Notes under the pieces: model-generated
What the model was told of the DNA's origin: nothing
Seen by the model: the letters and a program-made list of their open reading frames with translations, nothing else
The model's database searches: none
Assembly: GCA_029204225.1 (NCBI GenBank)
Contig: CM055095.1
Coordinates: forward strand, 50,410,841-50,474,840
Reading direction: 5' to 3'
Length of the DNA stretch: 64,000 nucleotides
Source: Diphasiastrum complanatum
Lineage: Eukaryota; Streptophyta; Lycopodiopsida; Lycopodiales; Lycopodiaceae
In this document: positions 10,750 through 23,463 of the stretch, one piece after another
How positions within the stretch are numbered: position 1 is the stretch's first letter
Layout of the letters: every line of letters begins with the position of its first letter
Program-made: the position numbers and the translations under genes

Positions 10750-13260
10750 CTCAATTCCATACCAAAATTTGCAGGGACTGTCTTCACAGTATTCTAAGAC
10801 CCTAGAGAAGTCGACAAGGGTTCAGTGGTTAATTTGACTGCCCTGTGAGAGTTTTGAAGGTCACACTCGTAGGGAGGAAACTCTCGTCCAACTTGCTCAT
10901 TTTTTTTGATTTTCATGATCTGACCATATAGGTAGGTCAATTTCACTGTTTTGATTCCATTTATGCTACCTACGAAGGTTGGTAAGGTGATCTTGATGTC
11001 ATGGTCTTGTTGACGAAATGACTTCCGTAATCAATGACTATCTCCACCGGGCATACGATGTTGGATCCCTATCTTTCTTCTAATCTTGATCCATTCACTA
11101 ACTATTGTAAATATTTGTACAGTCGATGCTCTGCAAACTTCAATTTGATTTCCCAGCCCTTCAAAGCATATTTGCAAACTCAATAGACTTAAAAACTTTC
11201 AAAATTGACACAAAAGCTTCGCTTTGCATATTTGAAGACCACAAAAATCAAAATTTTGCCTCAAAAGTGAAAAATTAAACTTCAAACATAGTATTCGAGA
11301 TGAGATTATAATGAAGATCAATTTTGCAAGTTTGAGCATATCGAATGCTATTATGTACTTAAAAATGAAAAATAAAGTCACAAAATTCAAACCGAATTTT
11401 CAACATAATGAATCAACCTCAATGGTATAGGTTCAAATATGTTGATATGAAAATTTTCATTAGTTTTTGTTTTTTAAGAGATGTTTAGATTAAAAGCTCA
11501 AAATCTATTTAAAAGATCTAAAAATCACCATTATGATCATAGTCAAGTTTGATTCAAACTAGCTGCAATTTAGATAAATCACTACATAATGATGTTTTTA
11601 TAACACCAAATTGGCCAAAGAAAAAAAAAACAAAAAACAAGTCAAGTAAAAAAAAGTAGACAAATTGAATCCACCAAGTTCAAAAATAAGAAAATGCAAG
11701 ATTGAGATGCAATTGCATTTTGTCACAATCTTTTTGTATTGATGGTCAAATAGTCTCAAACATGACTCGAAGAATTCTTTTTTCCCCATTGCTCTACAAG
11801 TACAAAATGTCAAATGAAAGAGAAAATTGCATTAAAATACATAAACAATGGTCACATAAGTAAGAAAAGAAAATTGAAAAACATATAACACCTTTAAGAA
11901 ACACAAAACTTCATCAACCCCAATGAGACCCATATTGATTATAGTCATCATAAAAAACTATCACTATGATAACTTCAAATACTGCACTTTCCTTCTCAAA
12001 GAGATTAATCCCTAAGGTGGCTCTTTGTCATATCCTAAGTCCTCAAAATAGTAGTATTTCAGTTGCATGGAAGGAAAGACATCAAGTAAAAAATATGCAT
12101 GCTTTTTAGTGTCACAATATTAGCCAACTCTAAATTGATAATAAAAGATTCTCTAGAAAAATGACTTCTTCCAACTTAAACCATGACATGGAAAAAAGTG
12201 AAGGAGCCATAGAAAAAAGATAAACTCAATCATTTAATCAATAAATGAGAGCTTAACTCTATTACAACACAATGGACACTATGACATGTAACACAAGGGA
12301 ATTGAACTCCCCAATCAAAACAACTTTAACTAAAAACTATTTGGATAAACCTGCTAACTATATAAAGTTATATGTTTACAAAAACAAAAGTTGAACGTAC
12401 TCTTACTTACTTTTGTGATCGAAAGAATGATGTGGCCACATGAGAACCATCCCAATCTATGAATATTTGATGTGAACAATTTTTTATTCTCTTTATTATT
12501 TAAATACTTCGTTATAAAGTATCTATATATTGTTTGCTCTAGTAGCATCACAAACACGTTTTTTTCTCCCTCATAAACATTGTGCACTTGACAGTTCATA
12601 TATTTTGTCACGTCAGAACGTAATTTCTAGATTATTAGATTCTGAGTGTTTTCTAGAAAAACACTTGACACATTATCAATATAATATACCATCTATTTTG
12701 GAAATATTCTGTACTATGGACTCCAACCTATTTTTGATGGTGCTATTTGTCTTTTGTATTCACTCAAGAGACTTATTTGTCACTAAATTTTTATCATCAA
12801 ATAACTTATTGAAGAAAATATTTCGTGTTTCAAAAACACTTATTCTTGCTACTTTTTTGCTTCCTAGAACCAGAAACATTCTATTATTGGTAGAGTAAGT
12901 CTTGGATTAAAAGCATTACTATTTGACCTTCGATGTCCATTATATAACAATTATGCACTTCCATTTTATGGTAGCAAAAGTGTTTCAAAAAGTCATTTTC
13001 TTTGTAAAATCTTGTGACATGTACTGATTGATATATTGCATTAGAGGATCTTAGTCATATTGAACAAGAAAGGACTAGTGTAGGCATGCACTCCGCAATT
13101 TGAAAACCATTATCCAAGATTCACTAATGTCATGCATCATTAGATAATTGTATGTCTATTTTGTGGATGTTAGTTTACTTTATATTTCTCAAGATGCTTG
13201 TGATATTTAGTCATATATCTCAACCCCCTCTAGCTAATTCCATTGCCAACCTAGTTTCTC
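10750..13260. other. No gene seen
   Basis: AT-rich intergenic sequence with long A and T runs. The open frames are short and low in complexity, and no family was recognised. Confidence 0.5.
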
Positions 13261-13375
13261 CATTATAGATTCTCTTACCCAAGGGAGTTGGCTCAATTGG
13301 TTAGCTTGACATCCAAAGTTTCTTTGGTCTCAAGTTCGAGCCTTCCCTTGGAAACCAAGAAGCATTATAGATTCT
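13261..13375 (+). mobile_element. tRNA-derived retroposon with 13-bp target duplications
   Basis: The insert 13,274-13,362 (89 bp) is flanked by perfect 13-bp direct repeats CATTATAGATTCT at 13,261-13,273 and 13,363-13,375. Inside are an A box (TGGCTCAATTGGTTAG, from 13,289) and a B box (AAGTTCGAGCC, 13,332-13,342), the two internal RNA polymerase III promoter parts of a tRNA. The ends AAGGGA and TCCCTT could pair as an acceptor stem. Length, boxes and duplications fit a retroposed tRNA or the head of a very short SINE moved by a LINE-type reverse transcriptase. It is not a good functional tRNA: the anticodon arm is irregular. Confidence 0.75.
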
Positions 13376-14455
13376 TGGTAAATGTTTTTCTCCTAAAAAG
13401 TTTACTAAACTCTTCCTACATAATCCTGGGACCATTGGAGTTTTATTTAAGACTATAGTAGTTTCACCTAGAATAGAATTTTGACATTGAATATAGCATC
13501 AACTAAATGCCTTGTTTTCATTACAAGCACTAAACTGGAAGATAATCATGATACTAGAAAAGGTTTGTTATCATTTGCAAATAGAAAAAAAGAGGACATA
13601 GAGTCTAAGTTAGATGTTCTAATATTTTATATAAGGAAAAGAAAAATTATCACTCCATTTTGATATGATTATGATATATTGCAAAAATATCTCTCTTAAT
13701 TTTGACTACTTTGTCTTATAGATAAATATACAAAAAGTATTATTATATTTTTGTTGCATTCTAATATCTATAAATGTCTAGTGTGTGATAATTAAAAAGC
13801 TATTATTCAAGATTTCAAAACATTCTCAAGAGGAGAATGCACTAGAAAATGTTAATTCAACATGTTTATATGCATTCCATACTAAATGTGCAATATTCAA
13901 ATCTTCATGGTCATTTAAGATATAACTTTTAAGTGTCTTTAGATTTATCTAATTATTTTTCGTACATGTTCACAATTTATTTTTCAAATCTTAGTCAATT
14001 GTGTGTTCTAATTATTGATACCTAGCAAGCATTAGTGTAATGCAAACCAACTCGAATATAAGAAAAGACCTTGTCAATCCTAGAATATTTTTCTACAAAT
14101 ATTATCATAATGTGTATAGGAATGAAGGTGTTACACAAATTGATCCAATTTTACAACATAATATGGAAAGTGACGAGGGGATTACTCCACATGAAATTGT
14201 GTTATAATGTTGTCAATGCAAGCTCCTTACGAAACAATGAAAATACATATAAAATAAAATAATGTTCTATTATGTTAGGTTTCTATTAAAATATATTTGT
14301 TGATTTTTTTTCAAGTGCAAATGTGCATAAAAGACTTACCCTATTTGTCTATAAAAATTTATCAATTAATAATATATCAAAGTCCATTAATGGAAGGAAG
14401 AAGAGTCCATTAATGACTTTTTCATTGGGATCAAACAATTGCAAAATGAGCTCCA
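13376..14455. other. No gene seen
   Basis: AT-rich intergenic sequence without recognisable coding potential. Confidence 0.5.
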
Positions 14456-15180
14456 TCTAATTGGTAAATGAGTCAAGACATGGAGTTGATTCAAACCACC
14501 ATGAGTAGTATTGTCAAAGGCTATCATATCTTCATGAGCAGCTTAGGTTTGAGAGAAAGGCTACTAGCTTTTCATGAGTTGCGTTGTGCAACATCCTTTT
14601 GTAGAGAGGTAAGATTTAGTGAAGAAGATATGCCTAAGGCCAACAAAAGATCAAACACTCACTGCCAAGGACAAGCATGGGCATTTGCTCAAAGGAAAAT
14701 AAATGAGATATATTCTCACCTTGTCAGATGGTGATAGGAAATAATCATCAAATAAAGAAAATAAGAAATAAATGTGCTACTACTATGGCAAATAAGGACA
14801 TTGGAAAAATGAATGTCATAAAAAGATATCCAAATTAGGAACAAGAAAAGACATCATCGAAGGGGATGTTCATAATCAATCGAGCATATTTATAATAGTG
14901 GTGGTAATACTGATAGTGGTGGTATCACAAAAAATGGAAAGGTATGTCTCATTTGGGGCATTGGCACCATTTCCATACAATCACCCAACAAAGATCATTA
15001 AGAAGAAGTAAGATGTATTTGGCCTAAAGAGTAACTTGCTATCAATTGGCATGATTATAGATCAACTTCTTAATGATCGATATCTCAATAAGGGCAAGTG
15101 TGTGGTAAAAGATTTAAGTAGAACCACAAACTCATTACCAATCGGTTTCATGAGTCTTAGAGTAGGCTTTAAAAATTGAA
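14456..15180 (+). pseudogene. Badly decayed copia gag-protease relic
   Basis: A former zinc knuckle is readable at about 14,775-14,820 (CYYYGK, stop, GHWKNECHKK), with one cysteine changed to tyrosine and a stop inside. Upstream, 14,468-14,734 reads as broken gag. Downstream, LKSNLLSIGMIIDQ and GKCVVKDLSRTTNSLP (15,026-15,140) match the region after the copia protease, before the integrase. Stops and frame changes occur throughout. Confidence 0.6.
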
Positions 15181-16639
15181 TGCCATAGCTTAGAGCCAAC
15201 ATGATCTTGTGTCAATTATTCCTCCACATAGTGAGACTTTGGCAATTTGTGGTTAATGAGAAAGCTTGGCATGGTGATAGGATTACCTACACTTGATGGC
15301 CAACATGAGCCATGTGTGAAGGATGTATTTTATAAAAAATAGTACTATTGTTGAAAGATTCCCATGAAGATTCCTACATGAATCTTCTAATGGGATTCCA
15401 GATACTACAATTCGAACGACATTCAAGGAGGAATCAGCCCTGGAACTACCAAAGAGCATTGACAAAAAAATGACAAGGGAGCTCTAGAACGCAAATCTAC
15501 AAGAAGTGTCACCATCAACGAAGTCGACAAGGACCAACAAGCGAAAACAAAGCCTAGTGCCTCATACCTATGCAAAATGTGATTCTTAAAAAAGGATACT
15601 AGACGACATGTGATAAAGACTCTATGTACGGTTTTGTTTTGAAGAAAACAAACTACACGTGGGAATAACATGGCATGCTCTCAAGAAAACATGTCTACAA
15701 TCATCTAGGTATTACTTCTCTTAACAAAGTTCAGGTTATGTATAGACCACAAACATCACGAAAATGGTTCAATTACATATATGCTTTGTAATAGATACTC
15801 AAGAAATGGTTCTTCCCCTGTACTTAATTTAACTTACGATGCGGCTTTATATTTCAAGAATACAAACATTCAAGCTTACACTACTACTACACTTTCTAAT
15901 CTTGAAAACATAATGAGTACTGCATGCCTATCACAAACCATACAAATGATACTTTCTCATTATTCGTAAGTATTCCATACATACATCCAAAATTAGAGTT
16001 TTTCAACATAACATTCTTAGACAACATGGATATGCATAAGATACGAGATTTTTACACAAGGATTAAATGGAACGGATCTGCCCTAATACCTAGTAAAAAT
16101 TCTAGAAGTCCCCGATAAGCAATAACCAAACCTATTCGTAATGAAGTCCTATATACCATGGGTTGAATTTGACGTTCTGGAAAGCATGGATATGCTCAGG
16201 ACAAAATATAGCGATACAAAACTAGCTTTTGCATAAACAAATGGGTATAAGGGATGTGCCCGAATACATATGCATTCGCACTATTCAACTATGGTAGTAA
16301 TAAACTCTACCTATGTAGGTGTCACATTAGTCTTCTGGTGAGATACAACTGGAAAGCATGGATATGCTCAGGAGTATAGACAGTAGTGCATGATTTGTTG
16401 AAATGTATACGGTTAAAACCTTTCATCCATTGCTTAAATTCAACATGAAATGATATGGATCAACTGTCCACAAACTGATCAGCATGGCATAAGCCCGGAT
16501 ACAGTAGTATTAGGGCTTGGCCTATTGCTAAGTAACTTTATGCTGTTTGGAAAGACTGGACTATGAGTTACAAATGCTATTTATGCTGTTAAGTAGTATT
16601 CAATTCATAAGCTAATAGAGGTCTTTTTCCTCGTGTTTA
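15181..16639. other. No gene seen; one 25-bp repeat pair
   Basis: No coding sequence recognised. CTGGAAAGCATGGATATGCT plus CAGGA occurs twice, at 16,177-16,201 and 16,349-16,373, while the flanks differ. Confidence 0.5.
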
Positions 16640-17340
16640 GTCCACAAGATGGTTTCAAGACATTGTTTCTTTAGGTTATGGGAAGCCCCTACCTCCACCA
16701 AACCATTTTATACAAACTCTTACTTGTTATATGAAAAAGGTTGTAAATATGCATTCTTTCATCATTGACACTGATAGGGCGACTTGTGCTTATGTTGGAC
16801 CGGAGGATAAGGTTTTATGCTTGATTGATCTCTTGGAAACTATGGACTGGGTCAAGATTTACTTGGCGTTTGTTAAAAGAAAGACACTTTGAGTTTGGTA
16901 GAAAGTCTCTTTGGCAATCTTTATGATTTTGTTGATAAATTTGAAGAAGAAGAACGACTTTACAATTCTCACATTAGGAAAGTTTTTATGTGCTTGGAAA
17001 AAGAGAATGGTAATATCCCTTCTGAACCTTCCTCGCTTGTCCTTGATACTCCTTTATCATTACATCATCTCGTGTTTATTGATTACCTTGATGAGGATAG
17101 TGCATCCTAACTAGAGATTTGTTCTCAAGATATCTGCGATGCTGGTGACCAACCCACTTATGAGTTTTGTCAATCCAAAAGCTGTCAGGTTTCCTTTGTC
17201 CCCAGTAGAATCATTGAGTTTAAATATGCTGTCACTGCTTATAAACTCTGGAGCCTTCCTTCTGTTAATTTTCTTGCTCATATACCCATTGATCTTTGGA
17301 TCATGATGACACATCTCACTAAAACCCTGCCTGTCAAGAT
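16640..17340 (+). pseudogene. Unidentified decayed coding stretch
   Basis: An almost continuous frame reads across about 700 bases with one frame change near 16,890 and a stop near 17,109. Readable parts are GKPLPPPNHFIQTLTCYMKK and YVGPEDKVLCLIDLLETMDW. An acidic stretch (FVDKFEEEERLYNSHIRK) and AVTAYKLWSLPSVNFLAHIP follow. I do not recognise a family. The LTR-like sequence directly after it suggests retroelement coding sequence. Confidence 0.35.
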
Positions 17341-17342
17341 TG

Positions 17343-17760
17343 TTTAGTCGATAAACAGGCTAGGAAACCATTTAGATCAGTAGATTCAATTTGAATAAGT
17401 TGGGTACATTGAATCTAGACCCAAAATTAGTAGGGTTAGCATTTTGGTGGGAAAGCCAAGTGGCCAAATAGGGTTTGAACCTGTTATAAAAGGATGTAAC
17501 TCATGGACAGAGTCATCTTCTCTCTTCTCTATCTCATTTCATGCTTATACATGGTTCTCTTGAGTTCTACTATCCATTGGTGCACTATCTTGGTGATTGC
17601 TTGCAATTCTATGTGTAGAATGATCTATATTTGCTATTTTTGGATCCACACGTGTGAAATATAGTAGCTTGCTGGTTTTGTACGGACAACAACAATACAT
17701 AATCATTTCATTCAAGTTTTATCAAGTTCTATTAGTGTTTGCATCTCAAATTGTGTGTAG
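17343..17760 (+). repeat. Probable LTR of an unassigned element
   Basis: It begins with the inverted repeat TGTTTAGTCGATAAACA and has a TATA-like box (GTTATAAAAGG, about 17,481) followed by a CT-rich leader. It directly follows decayed coding sequence, as a 3' LTR would. The right end and a partner LTR were not identified. Confidence 0.35.
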
Positions 17761-17859
17761 ATGCTGATTTTTCTACATTGGTGAGATTGGTAGTGTATTT
17801 CTCTTTCTAACCAAAGATCATTCAAGTAGATTGGATCTTAAGGCTCTGAAATCTTTCAC

Positions 17860-18936
17860 AAATGTTACAAGAAGAAAGCTGACATAAAGGCAGAAAAAGT
17901 AAAGCAACAAGGCAACATCGTGAAAGATGATGGGGAAGATGACGAGGCAAGTGTCTTCTCATCGACATTGGCATCCCAAGTTGATGATGGTGCTAGGTGG
18001 TTTATAGATTCAAGCACCACGAGGCATATGACCGGGAAATGCGATTGATTCGAGAACTTCTCGCCAATCCATGATAGGAACAAGGTCACACAGGCCAATT
18101 GGGAGGAATTTCAAATTCAGGACGTCGACAATGTACTTGTGCAGTTTCCTGATGGTAAGATCAAGAACATACCTAATGTGCTTTATGTTTCTGGACTCAA
18201 AAAGAGTTTGCTTTCTGTTGGTGTGATGGCAAATCAACATTTTAAGGTTGAGTTTGTCAAAGATGGATCTCTGATGAAGGATATGGACCACAACTACAAA
18301 GTGGTAGCAAAAGGTTATTGGAATAGTAACTGTGGCCTCTACAAATTGAATGCTGCAAAACCATGTGAATATGGCTTGGCTACTTCAACAGCATCACAAT
18401 CTGAATTGTGGCATAGAAGATTAGGCCACTTGAACTATGAGAGCTTAAGATTGATGGCGAAGCTGAAGATGGTTACAGGTTTACCACCATTGCAAGATGA
18501 TCATCATTCCATATGTGAAGGATACGTTATGGAAAAACATCATAGGGAGACTTTCAAGAAAGCTGGAGCTACAAGAGCCAAGAGACCACTTGAACTCATT
18601 CATAGTGACTTGTGCGGCCCAATGAAGACCATGTCAATGGGGGAGCCTATTATCTTATGACTTTCATAGATGATTACTCCATGAGGACATGGATTTATTT
18701 TTTGAAGAAAAAATTTGATGCTTTTGCTCACTTCAAGGAGTTTAAGAATTTAATAGAGAACCAACTGGATGCACGTATCAAGGTGTTAAGATCAGATAGA
18801 GGGGGCGAATACAAATCTGATAGTTTTGAGGACTTTTGCAAGGAACACATCATCAAAAGACAATTCACACAAACACACATGCCACATAGTAATGGTGTAG
18901 CAGAAAGGAAGAATAGAACTATTATACAAGTACCCA
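17860..18936 (+). pseudogene. Copia protease-integrase remnant, cut by an inserted element
   Basis: The protease region reads WFIDSSTTRHMTG (about 18,000), where DSG has become DSS. Then come IPNVLYVSGLKKSLLSVG and a GAG-pre-integrase domain (LWHRRLGHLNYESLRLM, about 18,405-18,460). The integrase core follows in another frame ([42 protein letters not shown]). The core breaks off at about 18,936, just where a second element's LTR seems to start. It is the same family as the 39.2-41.0-kb element: the integrases share FLKKK.DAF.HFKEFK and [15 protein letters not shown]. Confidence 0.85.
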
Positions 18937-18946
18937 GAAGTACAGA

Positions 18947-19624
18947 TGTCTGATCTAATGGCATGACGTCAGCAGATACACTCTAGGTCATGGCTAATCT
19001 GCCGCTCTTGTAATTTGCTGATTAGTTGTAGATGTTTAATCACTCTAATCTTAAAGTTACATAGAACGACTATATACTTACTGGATGATACTTGAAATAC
19101 AAAGATACAAAAAAGTAGTATGATGCTAGTAAGCAATCAAGACGAAATACAGACAACAAGTCCGCCTGCGTGCGAGACAAGTCCTGTGATCAGGATCCAT
19201 AGAGATCCACAAGTCCGCTAGTAAGCGAGACATCCACTCGTGAGAGAACTATATTTCTCTCATGCCAACGCACTGCGTGGATCTGCATGCAGTGCTTGAA
19301 GAATAAAAAAAAATCAATAGATGATCTTGTAGCCATTGTGCACATGTCAGTTTATGATGTATGATCTTGGATGCAAATGTGTCTGCTATTATTCATGTGT
19401 CTGATTCTCCTATTCATTTAGTTTCGCACATCGGTTGAATTTGTTGAATGCTACATTAATTTATAAACATAGATCAACAATGCCTGACTACATTCTAGAG
19501 GATTGTAGGAGTGATTCAACTAGCAATGTCCAACGATCGCATCTGAACTCCATCCGAACTGCGTTGAATTGTGGTTGCTTCGCTTTCGCGACTGTTTCGC
19601 GACCGCAAAATTTTCCCTCCATCA
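18947..19624 (+). repeat. 5' LTR of a second copia element
   Basis: About 678 bp beginning TGTCTGATCTAATGG and ending TCCATCA one base before a perfect primer-binding site. The left edge is inferred from the point where the older element's integrase breaks off. Confidence 0.6.
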
Positions 19625-19625
19625 G

Positions 19626-19637
19626 TGGTATCAGAGC
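19626..19637 (+). other. Primer-binding site (initiator tRNA-Met)
   Basis: TGGTATCAGAGC, the standard plant copia primer site, lies one base after the LTR end and about 110 bases before the gag start. Confidence 0.85.
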
Positions 19638-19745
19638 CTTCCTATCTATCTTGTCATAATCTGACATAGCCAAGAAGCTATCAGATCCAGGAGGCCAAGC
19701 ATTCAAACAAACAACCATCAACAAGAGAACAGACTCCAAGAAGCA

Positions 19746-20440
19746 ATGGCTTCAATCGCAGCATGCAGAGCAAGATCTGCACAATTCTTGATTCTTCAAG
19801 ATCTAACTTTCTAGTCTGGAAAGTTAAGACATCACTCATACTCAAGGGCGAAGGGCTCTTCCGCTAGGTGGATGGCACAAAAGAGATGCCTACGACACCA
19901 GGCAAGGAGCTACGCGAATGGAGGGAGAAAAATGACAAGGTAGTAGTCTTGTTGTCTTCATCCATCGAAGATAGTCTCACACTTGACCTGGCTACACTCT
20001 CCAAAGCTAAGGAGATGTGGGATGCATTGCTCACCAAATTTCAAATGAAATCAAGAAGTCAAATCATGATGCTGGAAGATCAGTTGATGAATCTACAGTG
20101 GGATGGAAGAGACCTCACTTCTTTCATGAGAAAGATGAAGGATCTATTTCTATCACTACATAACTCTGGAGCAGAGAATGCAGTGTCAGCTGAGAAGCAG
20201 CTCACCTACCTGTTGAGAGCCTTACCCAGATCATTCCAGACAACGAGAACCCTGCTCGCGAGAGATCCTACCATAAACATCGAAAAGGCGATTGTCGAGA
20301 TTCGAGAGGAAGTCGAGGCCAGAGAACATCTTGATCACAAATATGGTTCTAACCAGGCCCTCTATGGCAACAAAGAAAAATCCAAGAAACAATTAAAGCC
20401 TAAGAAGGGACCAGCAAAAGCAACTGGAAGATTGGCATGA
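19746..20440 (+). pseudogene. Copia gag (UBN2), interrupted
   Basis: An ATG at 19,746 starts a frame that soon shifts and stops. From 19,868 an open frame of 190 codons carries the UBN2 gag domain (WDALLTKFQMKSRSQIMMLE, QLMNLQWDGRD, LTYLLRALPRSFQTTRTLL) and a basic tail. No zinc knuckle or protease follows. Confidence 0.8.
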
Positions 20441-20640
20441 AGCAGGTACATCCTACTATTATTTTCTATGATAGCCAGAGTGGAATACAGTTGGCTAAGA
20501 ATCATGTCTTTCACGTGGTAACAAAGCATATTGAAGTGAAATATCACTTTGTGTGTGAAAAGCTACAATCTAAAGATATAAGTATTACACACTGTTCTAC
20601 AATGTTACAACATGCTGATGTATTTCTATTTCGTCTTGTC
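20437..20640 (+). pseudogene. Copia RNase H end, joined to gag by internal deletion
   Basis: Directly after gag the frame reads IIFYDSQSGIQLAKNHVFH, HIEVKYHFVCEK and ISITHCSTMLQHADVF, the C-terminal end of copia RNase H. Protease, integrase and reverse transcriptase are all absent between gag and this end, so the element lost about 3 kb of pol. Confidence 0.75.
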
Positions 20641-21352
20641 TTGTCTTGATGCACTTGACGATGTGTTGTGGTGATTGATTCGGTCGGGTTTTAAATCGTA
20701 TTCTCAACTCCACAATGTTGTCTTTTGAATGTTGGTCTATTAACGTTTTGGAGAGCTGGCTCACAACCATTTTCATGTTGATTTCAAGAAGAAGATCTTG
20801 TACATTCAACCCCAAATATGAGTGCTATCTCTTAATTGCTTTTCACCTATCTATGAGTTGTTACTCAACGAACTCCTACAAATCTCTGAGCATTGATTAG
20901 CTATTGTTTATTTCTTTACTTCTAATTAATGATTGATTGAGCAAGATGAGCTTCAGCTAGTTGCTTACTGATCCATCATTGGTCCCTAAGAGTACTTCTA
21001 AGAAGAATAAAGATGAAGCATCATTCCCCTTAGCTAATATTAGAAGTTCAATAGTAAACTTCGCCCTTCATTTCGCTTCATTAACTAGCCATAAGACAGT
21101 ATGTAAATACTAACTATAAGCTTGCTGTTACTAGTCGTAACATAGATGGTAGGTCAACATCTAGGAAGTTCTACATTTCATCTCATATATACTTCTATAT
21201 TTCATTTAGTTATGATGATCAGTTGAGTGTATTGCCTCTTCATCTTTTGTGTGTTACAATGATTTCTAGACAATACTATTGCTCTTCTGAATCTTAACAA
21301 GCCATTCACTTATAGTATTGAAGTCATTTTAATTCAATTCTAGTATCTACAC
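20641..21352. other. No gene seen
   Basis: Spacer between two copia remnants. It may contain the old LTR and leader of the next element, but no primer site was recognised. Confidence 0.4.
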
Positions 21353-23463
21353 ATGCCTGCTGCCTTGAACTTCCATATCGATTGTCAATCAAAAGCTAGT
21401 CTGATAGTTGAAAAGCTAGAAGGATCAAATTATAGCTTATGGAAATTCAAAATGAAATTTGTGTTGATGGTTGTGGGAGATAGATAATTGAGTTGAACTA
21501 ATCTCTAATATTGATGAGCAAGCCATTTCCAAATAGAAACTCAGGGATTGTAAAGCTTTTGCTCTAATCATTCTGAAATATTAGACATTTGAGTTAGCCA
21601 TATCAATCAAGCCCACACTTCCAAAGAGGCATGAAACATATTGAGTACATTGGTGAGTACATATTGAGTACATTGGTGAGGGATATCACTTCAAAATTGC
21701 ATTTGAGAAGAAAATGTTTCTCTCTTAAAATGTCTGACAATGATTCTATCCAGAACCACATAAATCAATTCAAGACTCTATTAGAGGCCTACCATCCTCT
21801 TATGAGAACCAAGTGATGATTATTTTGACCCACTCAAATATTACATTATCTAGAGTCATCACAATGCTATTGCAAGAGGGTATTCAAAGGAGTTGTGGAT
21901 CCTCATCCTCAAATGAAGATTCACATGCTCTATACTCCAAGAGAGATTCCAAGAAGCAGAAGAATACGAAGGCAGCCAAGAAAATCGACCCAAATTAGAA
22001 TCAGTCACATAAATCAATCAAAAATTGAAATCAGCAACCTCCTCAGAAGAAAGTACTATAGAAGAACTAACCATGAGATCCAAGACTACATGATTCTAAA
22101 GTTCAACAACAAAAACAAGAAGTAGGTGGACCAAGAATCCAACACAGTGCCTAAAAAATCTCAAAGTCCCAGTCATGAAGATAAGCAAGATGCATTTATG
22201 GTGAACTGCCAGGATAGTTATCAACATGAAGAATGGTTCTTTGATTCTGGAGGAAGACAACACATGGCAAGCCATCAAGAATGGTTCCAAGATTGTTTAT
22301 CATATAGTACTCAAAAGCTTGTTTATCTTGGTGACAATAGCTAAAAGGTACTACATTTTTAGAATGGTGAATCCAAACTCATCTCAAAAGTTTTGTATGT
22401 TCCAAATCTTACATCAAACTTATTGTCTATCAGTAGGATCACTGATTTAGGACATGGAGAAGAGTTGGTTCATACCATTGTAGAATTTTTAATAAGACAA
22501 AAATAGAGTTCTTGCACTTGGAAAGAGGCAAGGATATCTATATAGGCTCACTCATTGCTATTCAGTGACTAATTATGCGCTATGTCTTAATCAATAAAGA
22601 CCTAATTTGGCACTATAGACTTGGGCACTTGAATCATCTATCTATTGTAGATATGTTTAAGAAAAGTAGATTAGAACACCTTTCAGATCAAATCAAGAAC
22701 ATGTTTCTAGCAATTCATTACACATTATTCACTTAGATATATGCGGCCAATGGAAATATCATTTCTATTTGGTGCTAGATTTGTTTAGCGTTTGATTTTT
22801 AGAAATGAACCTTTATTGGTCATTTTATGATAGTGAAACTAATCATTATTTTTTATGAGAACTGATGCCTCAGTTGAATGCAATCACTCTTTTGGATTAC
22901 AAGTCAATCAATCATGACCTAGGCTTGTTGATCTTCATCACTAGATGCCACATGGAACTTTTAGTATAACGCTTATATTAACTACAGGCTACCGCACCTA
23001 GTAATGGCACTAGCATATTTAAAAGAGTTTTCTTTTAGTTATCAAAATTCAAAATTTTAGGTTTGAAAGAAAAAATTTTGTAAGATTTGTTATGAAACCA
23101 ACAAACAGAGGTCCTCGCTGGATTCTTTATTACGTTTATTGCTGATTTTCAAGAAAAGCAGCAATATATTTATGAAGCACAAATCATAAGCCTTGCATTT
23201 CTTCAAAGTTTTCAAAGATCATGCTGAATGGGATCAAACAACAATTTTTTGCTCCTTATTCTTCACAATCCAATGGACTTGCTGAAAGGAAGAACATGAC
23301 CCTGGTTGAATCTGCCAAATGCATGCTTGCTGATGTATCATTACTCAAATATTTTTGGGCAGAAGTGGTTTTTACATCAACTTATCCTCAAAATCGAACT
23401 TCAACCAAAAGTTTATCCAACAAAACTTCATATGAATTTTGGATAGGTTCCAAGCCTCATTAA
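21353..23463 (+). pseudogene. Decayed copia gag-pol remnant
   Basis: Gag starts at 21,353 (MPAALNFHIDC, then LEGSNYSLWKFKMKF) and is soon broken. LHLRRKCFSLKMSDNDS and NHINQFKTLLE (21,690-21,790) are UBN2. The zinc knuckle survives only as YYRRTNHEIQDY (about 22,050) with its cysteines lost. The protease motif FFDSGGRQHMASHQEWF (22,240) keeps DSG. WHYRLGHLNHLSIVDM (22,605-22,660) is the pre-integrase domain. QQFFAPYSSQSNGLAERK to SYEFWIGSKPH (23,235-23,460) is integrase. Reverse transcriptase is absent. It is close to the minus-strand element at 60-64 kb (MSDSDSVQNHINQFKTLLE there). Confidence 0.85.

Noticed and set aside
13281-13350. Functional tRNA gene
   Set aside because: The A and B boxes are good but the anticodon arm is irregular and the unit sits in a target duplication, so it was called a retroposon.
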